Of a DNA stretch of 64,000 bases, positions 34,205-43,471 are shown piece by piece (the stretch's first letter is position 1; every line of letters starts with the position of its first letter). A model generated the notes under the pieces. That model saw only the letters and a list, made by a program, of their open reading frames with translations, was not told the origin of the DNA and did no database searches. A program made the translations under genes and the position numbers. This DNA comes from Bin87 sp965219925 (lineage in GTDB: Bacteria > Chloroflexota > Dehalococcoidia > Lucifugimonadales > UBA3495). The DNA lies in NCBI GenBank assembly GCA_965219925.1, contig OZ244795.1, forward strand, positions 1,240,001-1,304,000, given 5' to 3'.

Positions 34205-35788
34205 TTGAGCGCTACCGGCGACCAACTCTCAATTCGGCCGGCACCGTTGGGTCGCGTCCTGATGGTGCAGGGCACCGCGTCTCACGTAGGCAAGAGCGTG
34301 TTGGTGTCGGCGTTGTGCCGGATTCTGCGGCAAGACGGCCTGCGAGTCGCCCCGTTCAAGGCGCAGAATATGTCCAACAACTCTTACGTTACCCCCGACG
34401 GAGGTGAGATCGGTCGGGCTCAGGCAGTCCAGGCTGAGGCCGCGGGTGTCGATGCCCGCGTTGAGATGAACCCGGTGCTGCTCAAGCCGGAAGCCGACAG
34501 CCACGCCCAGGTAGTGTTGATGGGCCGTCCGTTGACATCCGCGCGGGCCCGCGACTATTTCGATCTCAAAGCCACGCTTTGGGATTCGGTAACGTCGTCG
34601 CTGGACATTTTGCGAAGCCAGTACGATGTGGTGGTTATCGAGGGGGCCGGCAGTCCTGCCGAGATTAATTTGAAGGCCACCGAGATAGTCAACATGCGGG
34701 TGGCCCTGTATGCCGACGCGCCCGTTTTGCTGTGTGGCGACATTGACCGAGGCGGCGTGTTCGCTTCGCTGGTGGGCACATTGCAGTTGCTGGATCCCCC
34801 GGAACGAGATGCAGTGAAGGGATTCCTCATCAACAAATTCCGCGGTGATGTGTCGCTGCTAACTGACGGGCTGACCTGGCTTGAAGAGTACACGGGGAAG
34901 CCGGTGGTGGGCGTCGTGCATCATTTCCGTGATATCCACATACCAGAGGAAGACTCGGTCGCGTTGGACATCACGCCCCTATCCAATTCGGCAGCCGCCG
35001 TACTGGATGTGGCCGTAGTGCAGGTGCCCCACATCTCCAATTTCGACGACTTCGATCCGCTCGACCGGGAGCCGGGCGTTGCCCTGCGATACGTGCAGCA
35101 CGGCGACAGACTGGGCCGCCCTGACCTGGTGATTCTGCCGGGCAGCAAGACCACGATCCCAGACTTGTTGTGGATGGATCAGCAGGGTCTGTCGCGGGCG
35201 GTGACTGATGCGTTTGCGGATGGTTCGGCCGTGGTCGGAATCTGCGGCGGTTATCAAATGCTGGGAAAAACCATCCTGGACCCGGATCGCGTGGAATCCT
35301 CGGTGGGCGCTGCTGATGGACTCGGTTTGCTTCCGCTGGTGACCACATTTGCCGGAACCAAAGAGACGCATCGGGTGCGCGCCACCGTGCATCCCGATGC
35401 CGCAATGCCCGGATCCCTGTTTTCCGGCTCAGCCAACGCAGAGGTTGTTGGTTACGAGATTCACATGGGCAGGACCACGGGTGAAGGTGTCGCACCTGCG
35501 TTCACCGTGTTGGACCGGGCCGACGCCCAGGTCAACCCGGACAACGCCCTGGACGGCGCCATGGATTCCACGGGGCGGGCGATGGGGACGTATATCCACG
35601 GGTTGTTCCACAATGCCGGCGTGCGGCAGGCCCTGTTGAATGAACTGGCCCGCCGCAAGGGAGTTGCCATGCCCCCGGGATCCGACGTAGGCCGGGACCT
35701 GGAGTACGACAAGCTGGCGGATTGGGTGCGTAACAGCCTGAACATGGACCTGGTGTACGGCATGCTGGATTATTCGCCCTCGGCGTAG
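34205..35788 (+). CDS. cobQ: Cobyric acid synthase
   Basis: Amidates cobyrinic acid side chains in cobalamin synthesis using glutamine and ATP. The 527-residue protein opens its ATPase domain with LMVQGTASHVGKS and then PFKAQNMSNNSYVT, EMNPVLLKPEAD and VVIEGAGSPAEINL. The glutaminase domain has LVILPGSKTTIPDL and the nucleophile Cys347 in VGICGGYQML. YEIHMGRT and GTYIHGLFHN are the later conserved parts. Start is TTG at 34205 with GGGAGG at 34190-34196; the in-frame extension to 33614 crosses a repeat and is rejected. Confidence 0.96.
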   Translation: MSATGDQLSIRPAPLGRVLMVQGTASHVGKSVLVSALCRILRQDGLRVAPFKAQNMSNNSYVTPDGGEIGRAQAVQAEAAGVDARVEMNPVLLKPEADSHAQVVLMGRPLTSARARDYFDLKATLWDSVTSSLDILRSQYDVVVIEGAGSPAEINLKATEIVNMRVALYADAPVLLCGDIDRGGVFASLVGTLQLLDPPERDAVKGFLINKFRGDVSLLTDGLTWLEEYTGKPVVGVVHHFRDIHIPEEDSVALDITPLSNSAAAVLDVAVVQVPHISNFDDFDPLDREPGVALRYVQHGDRLGRPDLVILPGSKTTIPDLLWMDQQGLSRAVTDAFADGSAVVGICGGYQMLGKTILDPDRVESSVGAADGLGLLPLVTTFAGTKETHRVRATVHPDAAMPGSLFSGSANAEVVGYEIHMGRTTGEGVAPAFTVLDRADAQVNPDNALDGAMDSTGRAMGTYIHGLFHNAGVRQALLNELARRKGVAMPPGSDVGRDLEYDKLADWVRNSLNMDLVYGMLDYSPSA

Positions 35789-35810
35789 CAACACCGTTGG
35801 CCCACCGAGT

Positions 35811-36398
35811 ATGAGCAATATATCCCTGGTATTGGGTGGCATACGCTCTGGCAAAAGCGTATACGCCGAGCAGTTGGTTGATTCAATTGCAGCGGGGAAG
35901 CCGGTTTACTACCTCGCTACCGGCACGGTTACCGACGATGACATGGCTCAGCGGGTTCTTCGCCACCGGGAGCGGCGACCGCCCCACTGGCTTACGATTG
36001 AGTCTCCGTTGAATCCGACCGGAGCATTGCGGGAGGCGGTAGCACATCAATCGACGGCGGGGGATGCAGCCGTTCCTACGGTGTTGTTGCTGGATTCACT
36101 GGATGGCTGGGTGTCCAACCTGCTGTTGGAATACGAGAACATTCCGGAGATTGAACTTGAGGCTCGAACGGTGGGCGCCGCGCGGCAGTTTGTTACCGTG
36201 GTCAGAGACATGGGCATGGACGCTGTCATCGTGAGTAGCGAAGTGGGACATTCGTTGGTAGCGACATCCTCGTTGGGCCGGCAGTTTCAGGATTTACAGG
36301 GTTCTGTCAACCAGGCGATGGCCGCGGCCGTGGATTCAGTAACGCTGGTGGTGGCTGGAATCCCCATCACTATAAAGCCTTCCCGCGCTGTAATGTAA
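35811..36398 (+). CDS. cobU: Adenosylcobinamide kinase/guanylyltransferase
   Basis: Activates cobinamide to GDP-cobinamide for the lower-ligand step of cobalamin synthesis. The 195-residue protein has Walker A GGIRSGKSVYAEQ, YLATGTVTDDDMAQR, RHRERRPPHW and the C-terminal SSEVGHSLVATSSLGRQFQD, all typical. It follows cobQ by 22 bp. Confidence 0.95.
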   Translation: MSNISLVLGGIRSGKSVYAEQLVDSIAAGKPVYYLATGTVTDDDMAQRVLRHRERRPPHWLTIESPLNPTGALREAVAHQSTAGDAAVPTVLLLDSLDGWVSNLLLEYENIPEIELEARTVGAARQFVTVVRDMGMDAVIVSSEVGHSLVATSSLGRQFQDLQGSVNQAMAAAVDSVTLVVAGIPITIKPSRAVM

Positions 36399-36456
36399 AT
36401 CCCGCCAAGCGGACAATTCATTGAGGGTTGTCGTGCCGTGTGCTACGCTTGCCGCC

Positions 36457-37413
36457 ATGCGACGCGGATCTGGCCCCGATGAACAGTCTGATCCCACCCT
36501 GCCCACTGGGGCAGTAGTGGGCCATGCCACGGCATCGGCGCCCGGAACCTGCGGCGAATTGGTTCAGGGTATCACCGGCGGCGTTCATTTCCTGGTTACC
36601 TGTCCCATCAACCAGTTCTCTAGAGTTACCGTAACGTTGTGGGAATCTTCCGATGCCGGGACGGGTATTCGCGTCAAGGGAGATCCCCGGTTGCCAAAAA
36701 CTTTGCAGGCCGTTGGATCGGCCCTGGTTGAGATCCAAAAACAGCGCCGGATACCTGATTTGCTGGCGCACGTATCGGTTGCGAATCCCCTGCCGATTGG
36801 CAAGGGGATGGGAAGCAGCAGCGCAGATATTACAGCCGCCGTATCGGCCACGGGAACCGCGGTCGGCGTTGTGTTGTCTCCGGAAACGATAGCCCGTATA
36901 GCCCTTTCGGTGGAGCCTACTGACGGCGTCATGTTCCCCGGGGTGACTTTGTTCGATCACCGGAGCGGTAGAGTGGCTGAACCGCTGGGGCCGCCGCCGC
37001 CCCTGGAAGTCATCGTGGTTGACTGCGGGGGCGAGGTCGATACGTTGGAGTTCAACCGGATTGACCGAACCGCCGACTGGGAATCAGTGTCCGTGAAAAC
37101 CGATGCTGCCCTGGAGTTGGTGCGCGAAGGCATCAGTCGCGGGGATCCCGAATTGGTGGGCCGCGGCGCGACCATCAGCGCCCGCGCCGGTTGCACTGCG
37201 GATGCTGTCCCCTGGGTTGAACGGGCGGAGTCCTTCGCACGGGAAAACGGGGCAGTTGGTATCAACGTGGCGCACAGCGGCACCGTCGTGGGAATATTGC
37301 TGGATGCCCGGAAACGACACAGCAAGCCGGTTTTCCGGCGAGCGTTGCAGGCGTTCGCCGACGCGGACAACGTGTTACATTTTCGTGTCATCGGCGGCGG
37401 CGTGCGTAATTAA
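36457..37413 (+). CDS. GHMP kinase, PduX-like L-threonine kinase
   Basis: A 318-residue GHMP-family kinase. ATASAPGTCGELVQGITGG resembles the N terminus of PduX, and the phosphate-binding motif is NPLPIGKGMGSSSADITAA. The C terminus VAHSGTVVGILLDARKR is the third GHMP motif. PduX makes L-threonine phosphate, the precursor of the aminopropanol linker of cobalamin, which fits its place after cobQ and cobU. ATG at 36457 was chosen; an in-frame TTG at 36421 is also possible and neither has a strong ribosome site. The following 150 bp show no clear gene. Confidence 0.85.
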   Translation: MRRGSGPDEQSDPTLPTGAVVGHATASAPGTCGELVQGITGGVHFLVTCPINQFSRVTVTLWESSDAGTGIRVKGDPRLPKTLQAVGSALVEIQKQRRIPDLLAHVSVANPLPIGKGMGSSSADITAAVSATGTAVGVVLSPETIARIALSVEPTDGVMFPGVTLFDHRSGRVAEPLGPPPPLEVIVVDCGGEVDTLEFNRIDRTADWESVSVKTDAALELVREGISRGDPELVGRGATISARAGCTADAVPWVERAESFARENGAVGINVAHSGTVVGILLDARKRHSKPVFRRALQAFADADNVLHFRVIGGGVRN

Positions 37414-37564
37414 TTTCGCGGTCTCACCCGACGGCAGTTCCGCAGCGATCAGTGTTGGCCGGCCACCGGCGCACTGAAGTTCCAAATCGGGAATTTCCGG
37501 CGCCGCGCCGGAAGTGATTAGCACCGACCGCACGCCACGGTACCCGCCTCGTCAAATGGTGGCG

Positions 37565-38422
37565 TTACTTCTGCAATCTACGCCCGTGGAACAGGTACTG
37601 TTGAGAGTAACCGGCGTATTGGCCGAAGTATCCCTGGGCCCATTCCACCATAGCCCGGTCGGACGGCTTTTTCTGCATCGGGAAGTACCACTCAGCCAAC
37701 GCGCGCCTGACCCACACATCAACGGGAAATGCTTCCAGATTCTCCAGCGCGAACACTGCGATGCAATCTGCGATTTTGGCGCCAATCCCCGGGCAATCCA
37801 TCAACCGGTTCTTCGTCTCAACATACGTTGCCCTTTTCAACTCGTCCAGGTCCAGCGCACCCGTTACCACCATATTGGCGGCCGCGATCACGTAGGGAGC
37901 GCGAAAACCGAGGCCCAGCTCTCTCAGCATGCTTTCGCCGGCGCGTTGCAACTGATTCGCAGACGGGAAGGTATGCCGTGTCTCTCCGCCCAGGCTTACC
38001 GGGTTGCCGAGACGATCTGCCATAGCTTCCATGTTCTGGTGTATGCGCGGGATGTTCGAGGTGGCAGAGCAGATGAATGCTACCGTGCATTCCCACGGGT
38101 CCTGCCTCAAAATCCGCAACCCTGGGTAACGCTCCACCATAGAAGCCACGCGGCGGTCCCGGCAGATGTCGCTATATATGACCTCTATTTCGTCATCCAG
38201 CCGGAAGTAGGATTGCAACGAATCGTTCAGATCAACATCACGCTGGCGTCCGTTGGCGCCGCTGCTAATATATTCGACGCCGCATTCAGATTGGCGGATG
38301 TGCAAAAGCCGTTCGCCGAGAACTCCCGAATACCAGCCATCACCCAGCTTGCGCCAACGGTGGGCCTGGCCGCTTTCCAGACTTTCCGACAGGTCAAACG
38401 GCTGATCAATGACGAGGCGCAC
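37565..38422 (-). CDS. OGG1-like 8-oxoguanine DNA glycosylase/lyase
   Basis: Base-excision repair enzyme of 285 residues. The N-terminal beta domain has FDLSESLESGQAHRW. RILRQDPWECTVAFICSATSNIPRI matches the OGG1 signature around the base pocket. The helix-hairpin-helix motif LMDCPGIGAKIADCI carries the Schiff-base Lys216, and AFPVDV carries the catalytic Asp235. Its start overlaps the end of the DinG-like gene by 17 bp, so the two repair proteins are translationally coupled. Confidence 0.92.
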   Translation of the reverse strand: MRLVIDQPFDLSESLESGQAHRWRKLGDGWYSGVLGERLLHIRQSECGVEYISSGANGRQRDVDLNDSLQSYFRLDDEIEVIYSDICRDRRVASMVERYPGLRILRQDPWECTVAFICSATSNIPRIHQNMEAMADRLGNPVSLGGETRHTFPSANQLQRAGESMLRELGLGFRAPYVIAAANMVVTGALDLDELKRATYVETKNRLMDCPGIGAKIADCIAVFALENLEAFPVDVWVRRALAEWYFPMQKKPSDRAMVEWAQGYFGQYAGYSQQYLFHGRRLQK

Positions 38423-41255
38423 GGTCTAATTGAAGCCACTGGGCCGCTTGCTGACCCAGAGTTGCCAGGTTGGATCTTTGGAAAGTGCAGGAAGGCAACG
38501 AATTCAAAAATCGGTCGCCATAGTTTGCAGTCTGAATGCGTCGGTCCAGAATGATAATCGCGCCGCGGTCCGACTTGCTGCGAATCAGGCGTCCAAAACC
38601 CTGACGGAAACGCAACACAGCGTGGGGGACCTGGAAATCGTTGAACGGATTATTGCACAAGGCTCCCCGTGCTTTGATTATGGGGTCGGATGGCACCGGG
38701 AACGGCAGGCGGCACAACATCAAAGCCCTCAGCACGCCGGGTTCCATATCGACGCCTTCCCAGAAACTTGCGGTACCCAACAGAACCGAACGGGGGTTGG
38801 CCTGCATCCGGTCAATGAGTTGGCGAGGCGTGCCGTTGACACCCTGGGCGAGCAAGGAAATCCCGTCGGGTAGTTGGTTGCGTATCTGGAAAGAGACGTC
38901 ACGCAGGGCGTTATGAGAGGTAAACAGCGCCAAGACATGGCCGTCCAACTCCTTTGCCATGTTCACGATTGCCAATGCCGTGGCTCTGGAATGGTCCGCG
39001 GATTGCCGGGGGTCGGGCATGTCTTCCGGAACCATCAACAGCGTATTTCGCCGATAGTTGAACGGACTGTCCACCAACAGTTCGTCGCTGTCTTCCGGAA
39101 ACCCCACGCGCCGGCGCAGGAATTCAAAGCTGGAATCGGTGGTCAGTGTGGCGCTGGTGAGAACCACTGCCTCTTTCTCCATGAACAGGCGGTCGGCCAG
39201 GATCGGCCCTACGGTGAGCGGAGTCGAGTGGACGGTCAGGTTGCGGCGCATCACGTCCAGCCACTGGATTTGTTCGTCGTCATAGCGCCCGAAAACAGAC
39301 GCGAGGTTGTCGTTGATTTGGATAACGTTGTCGATGGATCCGTTCAATTCTGCTGCGGCAGACTCTGAAGCATCGGACGAGGTTCCCACCGACGCCGCGC
39401 GTTCCAGTTCCCTCAGCGAGTTGACGCAGCCGTTCAGAAAGGCCGCAAAGGATTCCCATTCGGCTGCCACCGTGCTCCATTCGCCACTCTGTCGGCTGCC
39501 GGCATCCAGGGACAACGGTTGCCGATCGTCTGCTGATTTTCCGGCGCCACGGAACATTCTTTCGATTGCATCCCATAATCTGACCCACGCTTGGGCGGAT
39601 TGATTACACGCCGCTGATGCGTTGGAGGCTGTTTCCTGAATGTGTGTGGAGGCGGTGTCACTCGTCATCCTGGCGGCGGCCGCACCAATTTGATTGATGT
39701 TGCGGTACACCGAATCGAGCTCCTGCGGCAGCGCGTCCTGAGCGATTTCAAAACCCAACTGGCGGCTGGCTTCTTCTTCCAAATGGTGAGCTTCGTCTAC
39801 TATTAATCGTTGATAATCCTGGAGTACGGACCCACCCACGGCCAGGTCGGCCAGCAACAAAGCGTGGTTCACGACCAGAATGTGCGCCGACTCAGCGCGC
39901 TGTCGCGCCTGGCGCAAGAAGCAGGGAGCACCACTGCGAAACGCGGGGCACAGGCCCGGATTGTCCGCGCTGATACGGGACCACGATCGGAGATCGCTGG
40001 AATGGAGGTTCAAGTGGGCGCGGTCTCCGTGCGTCGTGTCATCAAGCCAAACTGCCGTTTTCCCGATAACCCTGGCATCGTCAACGCTCAATGAATCCGA
40101 GTTGCTGAGATTGGCCCACCGGTGCAGGCAGATATAGTTGGAGCGCCCCTTGAGTTGAGCCGCTTTGATAGCTCCGGTTTCCAGTATGCCGGCCTGTTCG
40201 AGAATATCGATAACGGCTGGAATATCCTTTTCGATCAGCTGTTCCTGCAGGTTTATCGTGTTGGTTGAGATTACGACGCGCTGGCCGTGGGCGGCTGCAT
40301 ACAGAATAGCCGGCAGCAGGTACGCCAGGCTTTTGCCGATTCCGGTGCCACCCTCGACGATCAGTTTGCGGCCCTGGAAGATGGCGCGCGTGGCGGCCTT
40401 GAGCATCTCTGCCTGCTGTGGACGGGTTTCAAAACCGGGGAATGATTTGGAGAATGTTCCGTCTGCCGACAGCAATTCTTCAATCTGTTGCTCGGTGAGG
40501 GTTCGGCGCAGGGCGTTGGAAGATAAACCGCCGTTTTCCGCGGACACGCGGGCTGCCAGACTTTCCAGGTTCAGACCATTCAGTCCCACGCCTCCGCCGG
40601 CATCACCTTGGTTCAGGATGGCGTTGGCTCCCCGGGCGTGAGGGATTAAGCCTTCCAGCAAATCGGCAACGGTTGCGTTCGCCGTGCGCGCCGTGCGGGC
40701 GATGAACGCAATCTTGGCGGCGGGCAATGCCGCTGCTATTTCCAGGAGCTTGTGAAATACCTGCGCGGTGACCTCGGCGTCGGCGCTGGCGCGGTGCGCG
40801 TTGGCGTGGTCCAGCCCCAGATGTTTGGCCAACGCGGCCAGGTTGTATTCCGGAACGGTGGGCAGGAACACGGAGGCCAGATCCCACGTGTTGTAGCTCT
40901 TGTTCGGCAGGTCGAGCCGGTGGGATTGCAGGAAATCCAGGTCGAATTTTATGTTATGGCCGATAATCGGCAGATCGCCCACGAAGTCAGCAAACTGGCC
41001 GGCCACCTGGTGGAACGCCGGGGCCCGTTCGATCTGAGCGGGAGTGATAGAAGTCAACTGCTGGATAAAGGCCGGGATGTTTCGACCCGGATTGACAAAT
41101 GTTTGGTATCGTTCCAGCACGTCACCGCCCCGGAACTTGACCGCTCCCAACTCGATGATGGTATCGGCATTGGGATTGAGCCCGGTGGTTTCCAGGTCAA
41201 TGCAGGCGTACACCTGCTCCAGCGGGTTCAGTTGAGGCAATCGTACTTGGGTCAT
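38406..41255 (-). CDS. dinG: DinG-like DEAD/H helicase with N-terminal DEDDh exonuclease
   Basis: A 949-residue fusion. The N-terminal DnaQ-like 3'-5' exonuclease domain has CIDLETTGLN (Asp19, Glu21), GHNIKFDLDFL and HRASADA (Asp158). A linker of about 90 residues leads to the XPD/DinG helicase with Walker A EGGTGIGKS (301-309), DEAH (487-490) and the C-terminal LLGTASFWEGVDMEPG and RFRQGFGRLIRS motifs. Cysteines at about 376, 436 and 445 sit where related helicases bind an Fe-S cluster, but a fourth is not clear. The architecture is that of Firmicute DinG/YpvA-type proteins. Followed by the OGG1-like gene. Confidence 0.93.
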   Translation of the reverse strand: MTQVRLPQLNPLEQVYACIDLETTGLNPNADTIIELGAVKFRGGDVLERYQTFVNPGRNIPAFIQQLTSITPAQIERAPAFHQVAGQFADFVGDLPIIGHNIKFDLDFLQSHRLDLPNKSYNTWDLASVFLPTVPEYNLAALAKHLGLDHANAHRASADAEVTAQVFHKLLEIAAALPAAKIAFIARTARTANATVADLLEGLIPHARGANAILNQGDAGGGVGLNGLNLESLAARVSAENGGLSSNALRRTLTEQQIEELLSADGTFSKSFPGFETRPQQAEMLKAATRAIFQGRKLIVEGGTGIGKSLAYLLPAILYAAAHGQRVVISTNTINLQEQLIEKDIPAVIDILEQAGILETGAIKAAQLKGRSNYICLHRWANLSNSDSLSVDDARVIGKTAVWLDDTTHGDRAHLNLHSSDLRSWSRISADNPGLCPAFRSGAPCFLRQARQRAESAHILVVNHALLLADLAVGGSVLQDYQRLIVDEAHHLEEEASRQLGFEIAQDALPQELDSVYRNINQIGAAAARMTSDTASTHIQETASNASAACNQSAQAWVRLWDAIERMFRGAGKSADDRQPLSLDAGSRQSGEWSTVAAEWESFAAFLNGCVNSLRELERAASVGTSSDASESAAAELNGSIDNVIQINDNLASVFGRYDDEQIQWLDVMRRNLTVHSTPLTVGPILADRLFMEKEAVVLTSATLTTDSSFEFLRRRVGFPEDSDELLVDSPFNYRRNTLLMVPEDMPDPRQSADHSRATALAIVNMAKELDGHVLALFTSHNALRDVSFQIRNQLPDGISLLAQGVNGTPRQLIDRMQANPRSVLLGTASFWEGVDMEPGVLRALMLCRLPFPVPSDPIIKARGALCNNPFNDFQVPHAVLRFRQGFGRLIRSKSDRGAIIILDRRIQTANYGDRFLNSLPSCTFQRSNLATLGQQAAQWLQLDRAPRH

Positions 41256-41335
41256 GCCAATAGTCGTAGCCGTAGGTATGGTTTTTGGGACTCGCCGTTG
41301 ATAACCAATTGAGGAAGCTCAACCGTTCACAGGGA

Positions 41336-42043
41336 TCAGGACGCGGAGCGGAGGCCGTAAGGACGGAGATCGCCTCGACGGAGGCCCTCCATGGGTCGGA
41401 AATCTCCGCGGTGCAACGCGTTCAGGAATTGTGCCTCGTCGAATATTTCGTCGGGAAATTCCGTGACGAACCGTCCCAACCCGTGAGTGCTGTGAGCATC
41501 GCTTCCGCCGGTGACGGGCAACCCCAACTTGTGGGCGACATCTACGGCGAACCGATTTTCATCATCGGACGTGCCTCCATTGGCTACTTCCACGGCGTCG
41601 GCCAACTCGAAAACACGATGCTTCAACGCTTCTTCCGGTTTGGTGGGGATTGGCTCTTTCGGGTCGGGATACAGGTAAGGACGGGTTCGGTGGTGTTGCC
41701 CCAGAACCCCGCGGAATGGGTGGGCCGAAACGACGAACCCTCCGGCGGAGTGGGCCGTTCTGCTCAATTCTTCCGCATGGTGAAAACCGCTCTGGTACCG
41801 GTCCACACCAAAGGCAAGAATATGACCCATATCGGTGTCGGCTTCCATTGCCCGTATCAACACTACGTTGTGCCGGCCAGCGAAGGCAGCGAATTCATGG
41901 CGATCCCAGGGTCCAGCATGTTCGGTGATACACAACCCACGCAACCCCAACCTTTCCGCCTCAAGTATGAGGTCTTCCGGAGTAAGGCTGGAATCAGCGC
42001 TCCCCTTGGTGGTATGGATGTGAAGGTCAAAAAGGCGGGCCAT
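41336..42043 (-). CDS. PHP-domain phosphoesterase
   Basis: A 235-residue PHP-fold metal hydrolase. Motifs are FDLHIHTTKGSADSSLTPED (first HxH), GLCITEHAGPWD (EH), and VSAHPFRG, with the last ligand in TGGSDAHSTHGLGRF. Related proteins are histidinol-phosphatase-like or nucleotide phosphoesterases; substrate unknown. ATG at 42043 (MARLFDLHIH) is preferred to an in-frame start 19 codons upstream. Its upstream region holds two MITE-like elements. Confidence 0.85.
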   Translation of the reverse strand: MARLFDLHIHTTKGSADSSLTPEDLILEAERLGLRGLCITEHAGPWDRHEFAAFAGRHNVVLIRAMEADTDMGHILAFGVDRYQSGFHHAEELSRTAHSAGGFVVSAHPFRGVLGQHHRTRPYLYPDPKEPIPTKPEEALKHRVFELADAVEVANGGTSDDENRFAVDVAHKLGLPVTGGSDAHSTHGLGRFVTEFPDEIFDEAQFLNALHRGDFRPMEGLRRGDLRPYGLRSAS

Positions 42044-42100
42044 GGACACAACCAGTCTATTCGCCAGACCGCCGCCCGTCAACGATGATGGCGTCATCAA

Positions 42101-42256
42101 CAGGGTCTTTCGGTTTTACAAGAAATTCCCTCTCCCTTGATGGGAGAGGGTTAGGGTGAGGGTGAAGGTGTGAGATAGGGAACTATCCTGCGGCAGACTA
42201 TTACCCCTCACCCCGGCCCTCTCCCACAAGGGGAGAGGGAGAATCGAAAGACCCTG
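42101..42256. repeat. MITE-like element with CAGGGTCTTTCG ends and exact 10-bp duplication
   Basis: Ends CAGGGTCTTTCG and CGAAAGACCCTG (inverted, 12 bp). Both sides carry the identical 10-bp direct repeat GCGTCATCAA (42091-42100 and 42257-42266). Inside are CCCTCTCCC...GGGAGAGGG hairpins. No open reading frame. Confidence 0.82.
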
Positions 42257-42267
42257 GCGTCATCAAT

Positions 42268-42389
42268 CAGGGCCTTTGCAAAGTTGTGCAAATTAACCAC
42301 CCGCTCGTCCTGAGCCTGTCGAAGGACGGTTGCCGATGGTTCGACAAGCTCACCATGAGCGGGGGTTGGAGGACTTTGAAAAGGCCCTG
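42268..42389. repeat. MITE-like element, CAGGGCCTTT family, copy 1
   Basis: 122 bp with inverted ends CAGGGCCTTTGCAAAG and CTTTGAAAAGGCCCTG. A closely similar copy in opposite orientation lies at 62254-62374. It is one base after the preceding element's duplication. No flanking duplication of its own is visible. Confidence 0.8.
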
Positions 42390-42504
42390 GCTCGCTGGCG
42401 TTGCCCAGGGGTTCGCTTAATATCCCTGCTGGCAACGGCGACCCTCTGATAGAATGCGTTTACCTAGTGGCTACGAGAATTGGCCAACCAATGGGAGAAC
42501 AATA

Positions 42505-43443
42505 ATGGCGAAAGTAGGATTCATCGGATTGGGAACAATGGGAGCCAGCATGGCGTATAACTGCCTGCGCGGCGGCAACGACATGGTGGTTCATGACATC
42601 AGGCGGGAGGCGGCCATCCAGCATCTGGAAGCTGGCGCCCAGTGGGCTGATACACCCCGAGAGGTTGCCGCTGCTTCCGACGTGGTGTTCACATCCCTCC
42701 CCGGCCCCGTGGAGGTGGAAGCGGTTTCCCTCGGCGAAGATGGCATTATGTCCGGGATGGAGGCCGGTAAAACCTACTTTGACCTGAGCACGAGTTCGCC
42801 TACCCTCATCCGTCAAATCCACGACCGGGTTGCCGCACAGGGCATCAACGTGCTGGACGCCCCGGTGAGTGGCGGTCCGGCAGGCGCCTCCAGCGGTCGT
42901 TTGGCGATTTGGGTAGGCGGCGACAAAGCCGTGTTCGATCAGCACAAGGCGGTCCTGGATTCCATCGGCGATGCCGCATATTACGTTGGGCCAATTGGAA
43001 GCGGCGCCGTGGCCAAGTTGGTGCACAACTGCGCCGGTTACATCGTTCAAACCGCCCTGGCCGAGGTTTTTACGATGGGCATCAAGGCGGGCGTAGATCC
43101 GCTGGCGCTGTGGCTGGCAGTGCGCAAGGGCGCCGGCGGACGGCGCGGCATGTTCGAGGGATTGGCTCAACACTTCCTGATCAACGAATACGACCCGCCG
43201 GACTTCGCGCTTCGTTTGGCTCGCAAAGACGTGGACCTGGCGGTTGCCGTGGGGCGAGAATTCGACGTGCCCATGAAACTGGCCAACACGACGCTCGCCG
43301 AAATGACGGAAGCGTTGAACCGCGGATGGGCTGGCCGCGACTCTCGCGTTGCAATGCTGTTGCAGGAAGAGCGCTCCGGCGTAGAAGTCCACGTGGACCC
43401 TGACGCGTTGCGCCAGGCGTTGGAAGCAGAACAGGGCGGATAA
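42505..43443 (+). CDS. NAD(P)-dependent beta-hydroxyacid dehydrogenase (HIBADH family)
   Basis: A 312-residue oxidoreductase. The Rossmann motif is VGFIGLGTMGASMAYN, followed by DAPVSGGPAGASSGRLAIWVGG, the substrate-binding signature, and the catalytic lysine in GSGAVAKLVHNCAGYI. The family includes 3-hydroxyisobutyrate, tartronate semialdehyde and 6-phosphogluconate-related dehydrogenases; substrate is not determined. ATG at 42505 has GGGAGA upstream; the longer frame from 42454 does not. Confidence 0.9.
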   Translation: MAKVGFIGLGTMGASMAYNCLRGGNDMVVHDIRREAAIQHLEAGAQWADTPREVAAASDVVFTSLPGPVEVEAVSLGEDGIMSGMEAGKTYFDLSTSSPTLIRQIHDRVAAQGINVLDAPVSGGPAGASSGRLAIWVGGDKAVFDQHKAVLDSIGDAAYYVGPIGSGAVAKLVHNCAGYIVQTALAEVFTMGIKAGVDPLALWLAVRKGAGGRRGMFEGLAQHFLINEYDPPDFALRLARKDVDLAVAVGREFDVPMKLANTTLAEMTEALNRGWAGRDSRVAMLLQEERSGVEVHVDPDALRQALEAEQGG

Positions 43444-43471
43444 GTTCGTCCCGGGTCAGACCCCGGCTGAA

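Noticed and set aside
37414..37564. Short coding remnant between the threonine kinase and OGG1-like genes
   Set aside because: A frame of about 45 codons on the minus strand has acceptable codon use but no start site and no recognisable family.
37514..38554. 346-residue open frame on the plus strand
   Set aside because: Antisense to the OGG1-like gene with intact catalytic motifs; no known family.
41285..42088. 267-residue open frame on the plus strand
   Set aside because: Antisense to the PHP-domain gene, which has all metal motifs.
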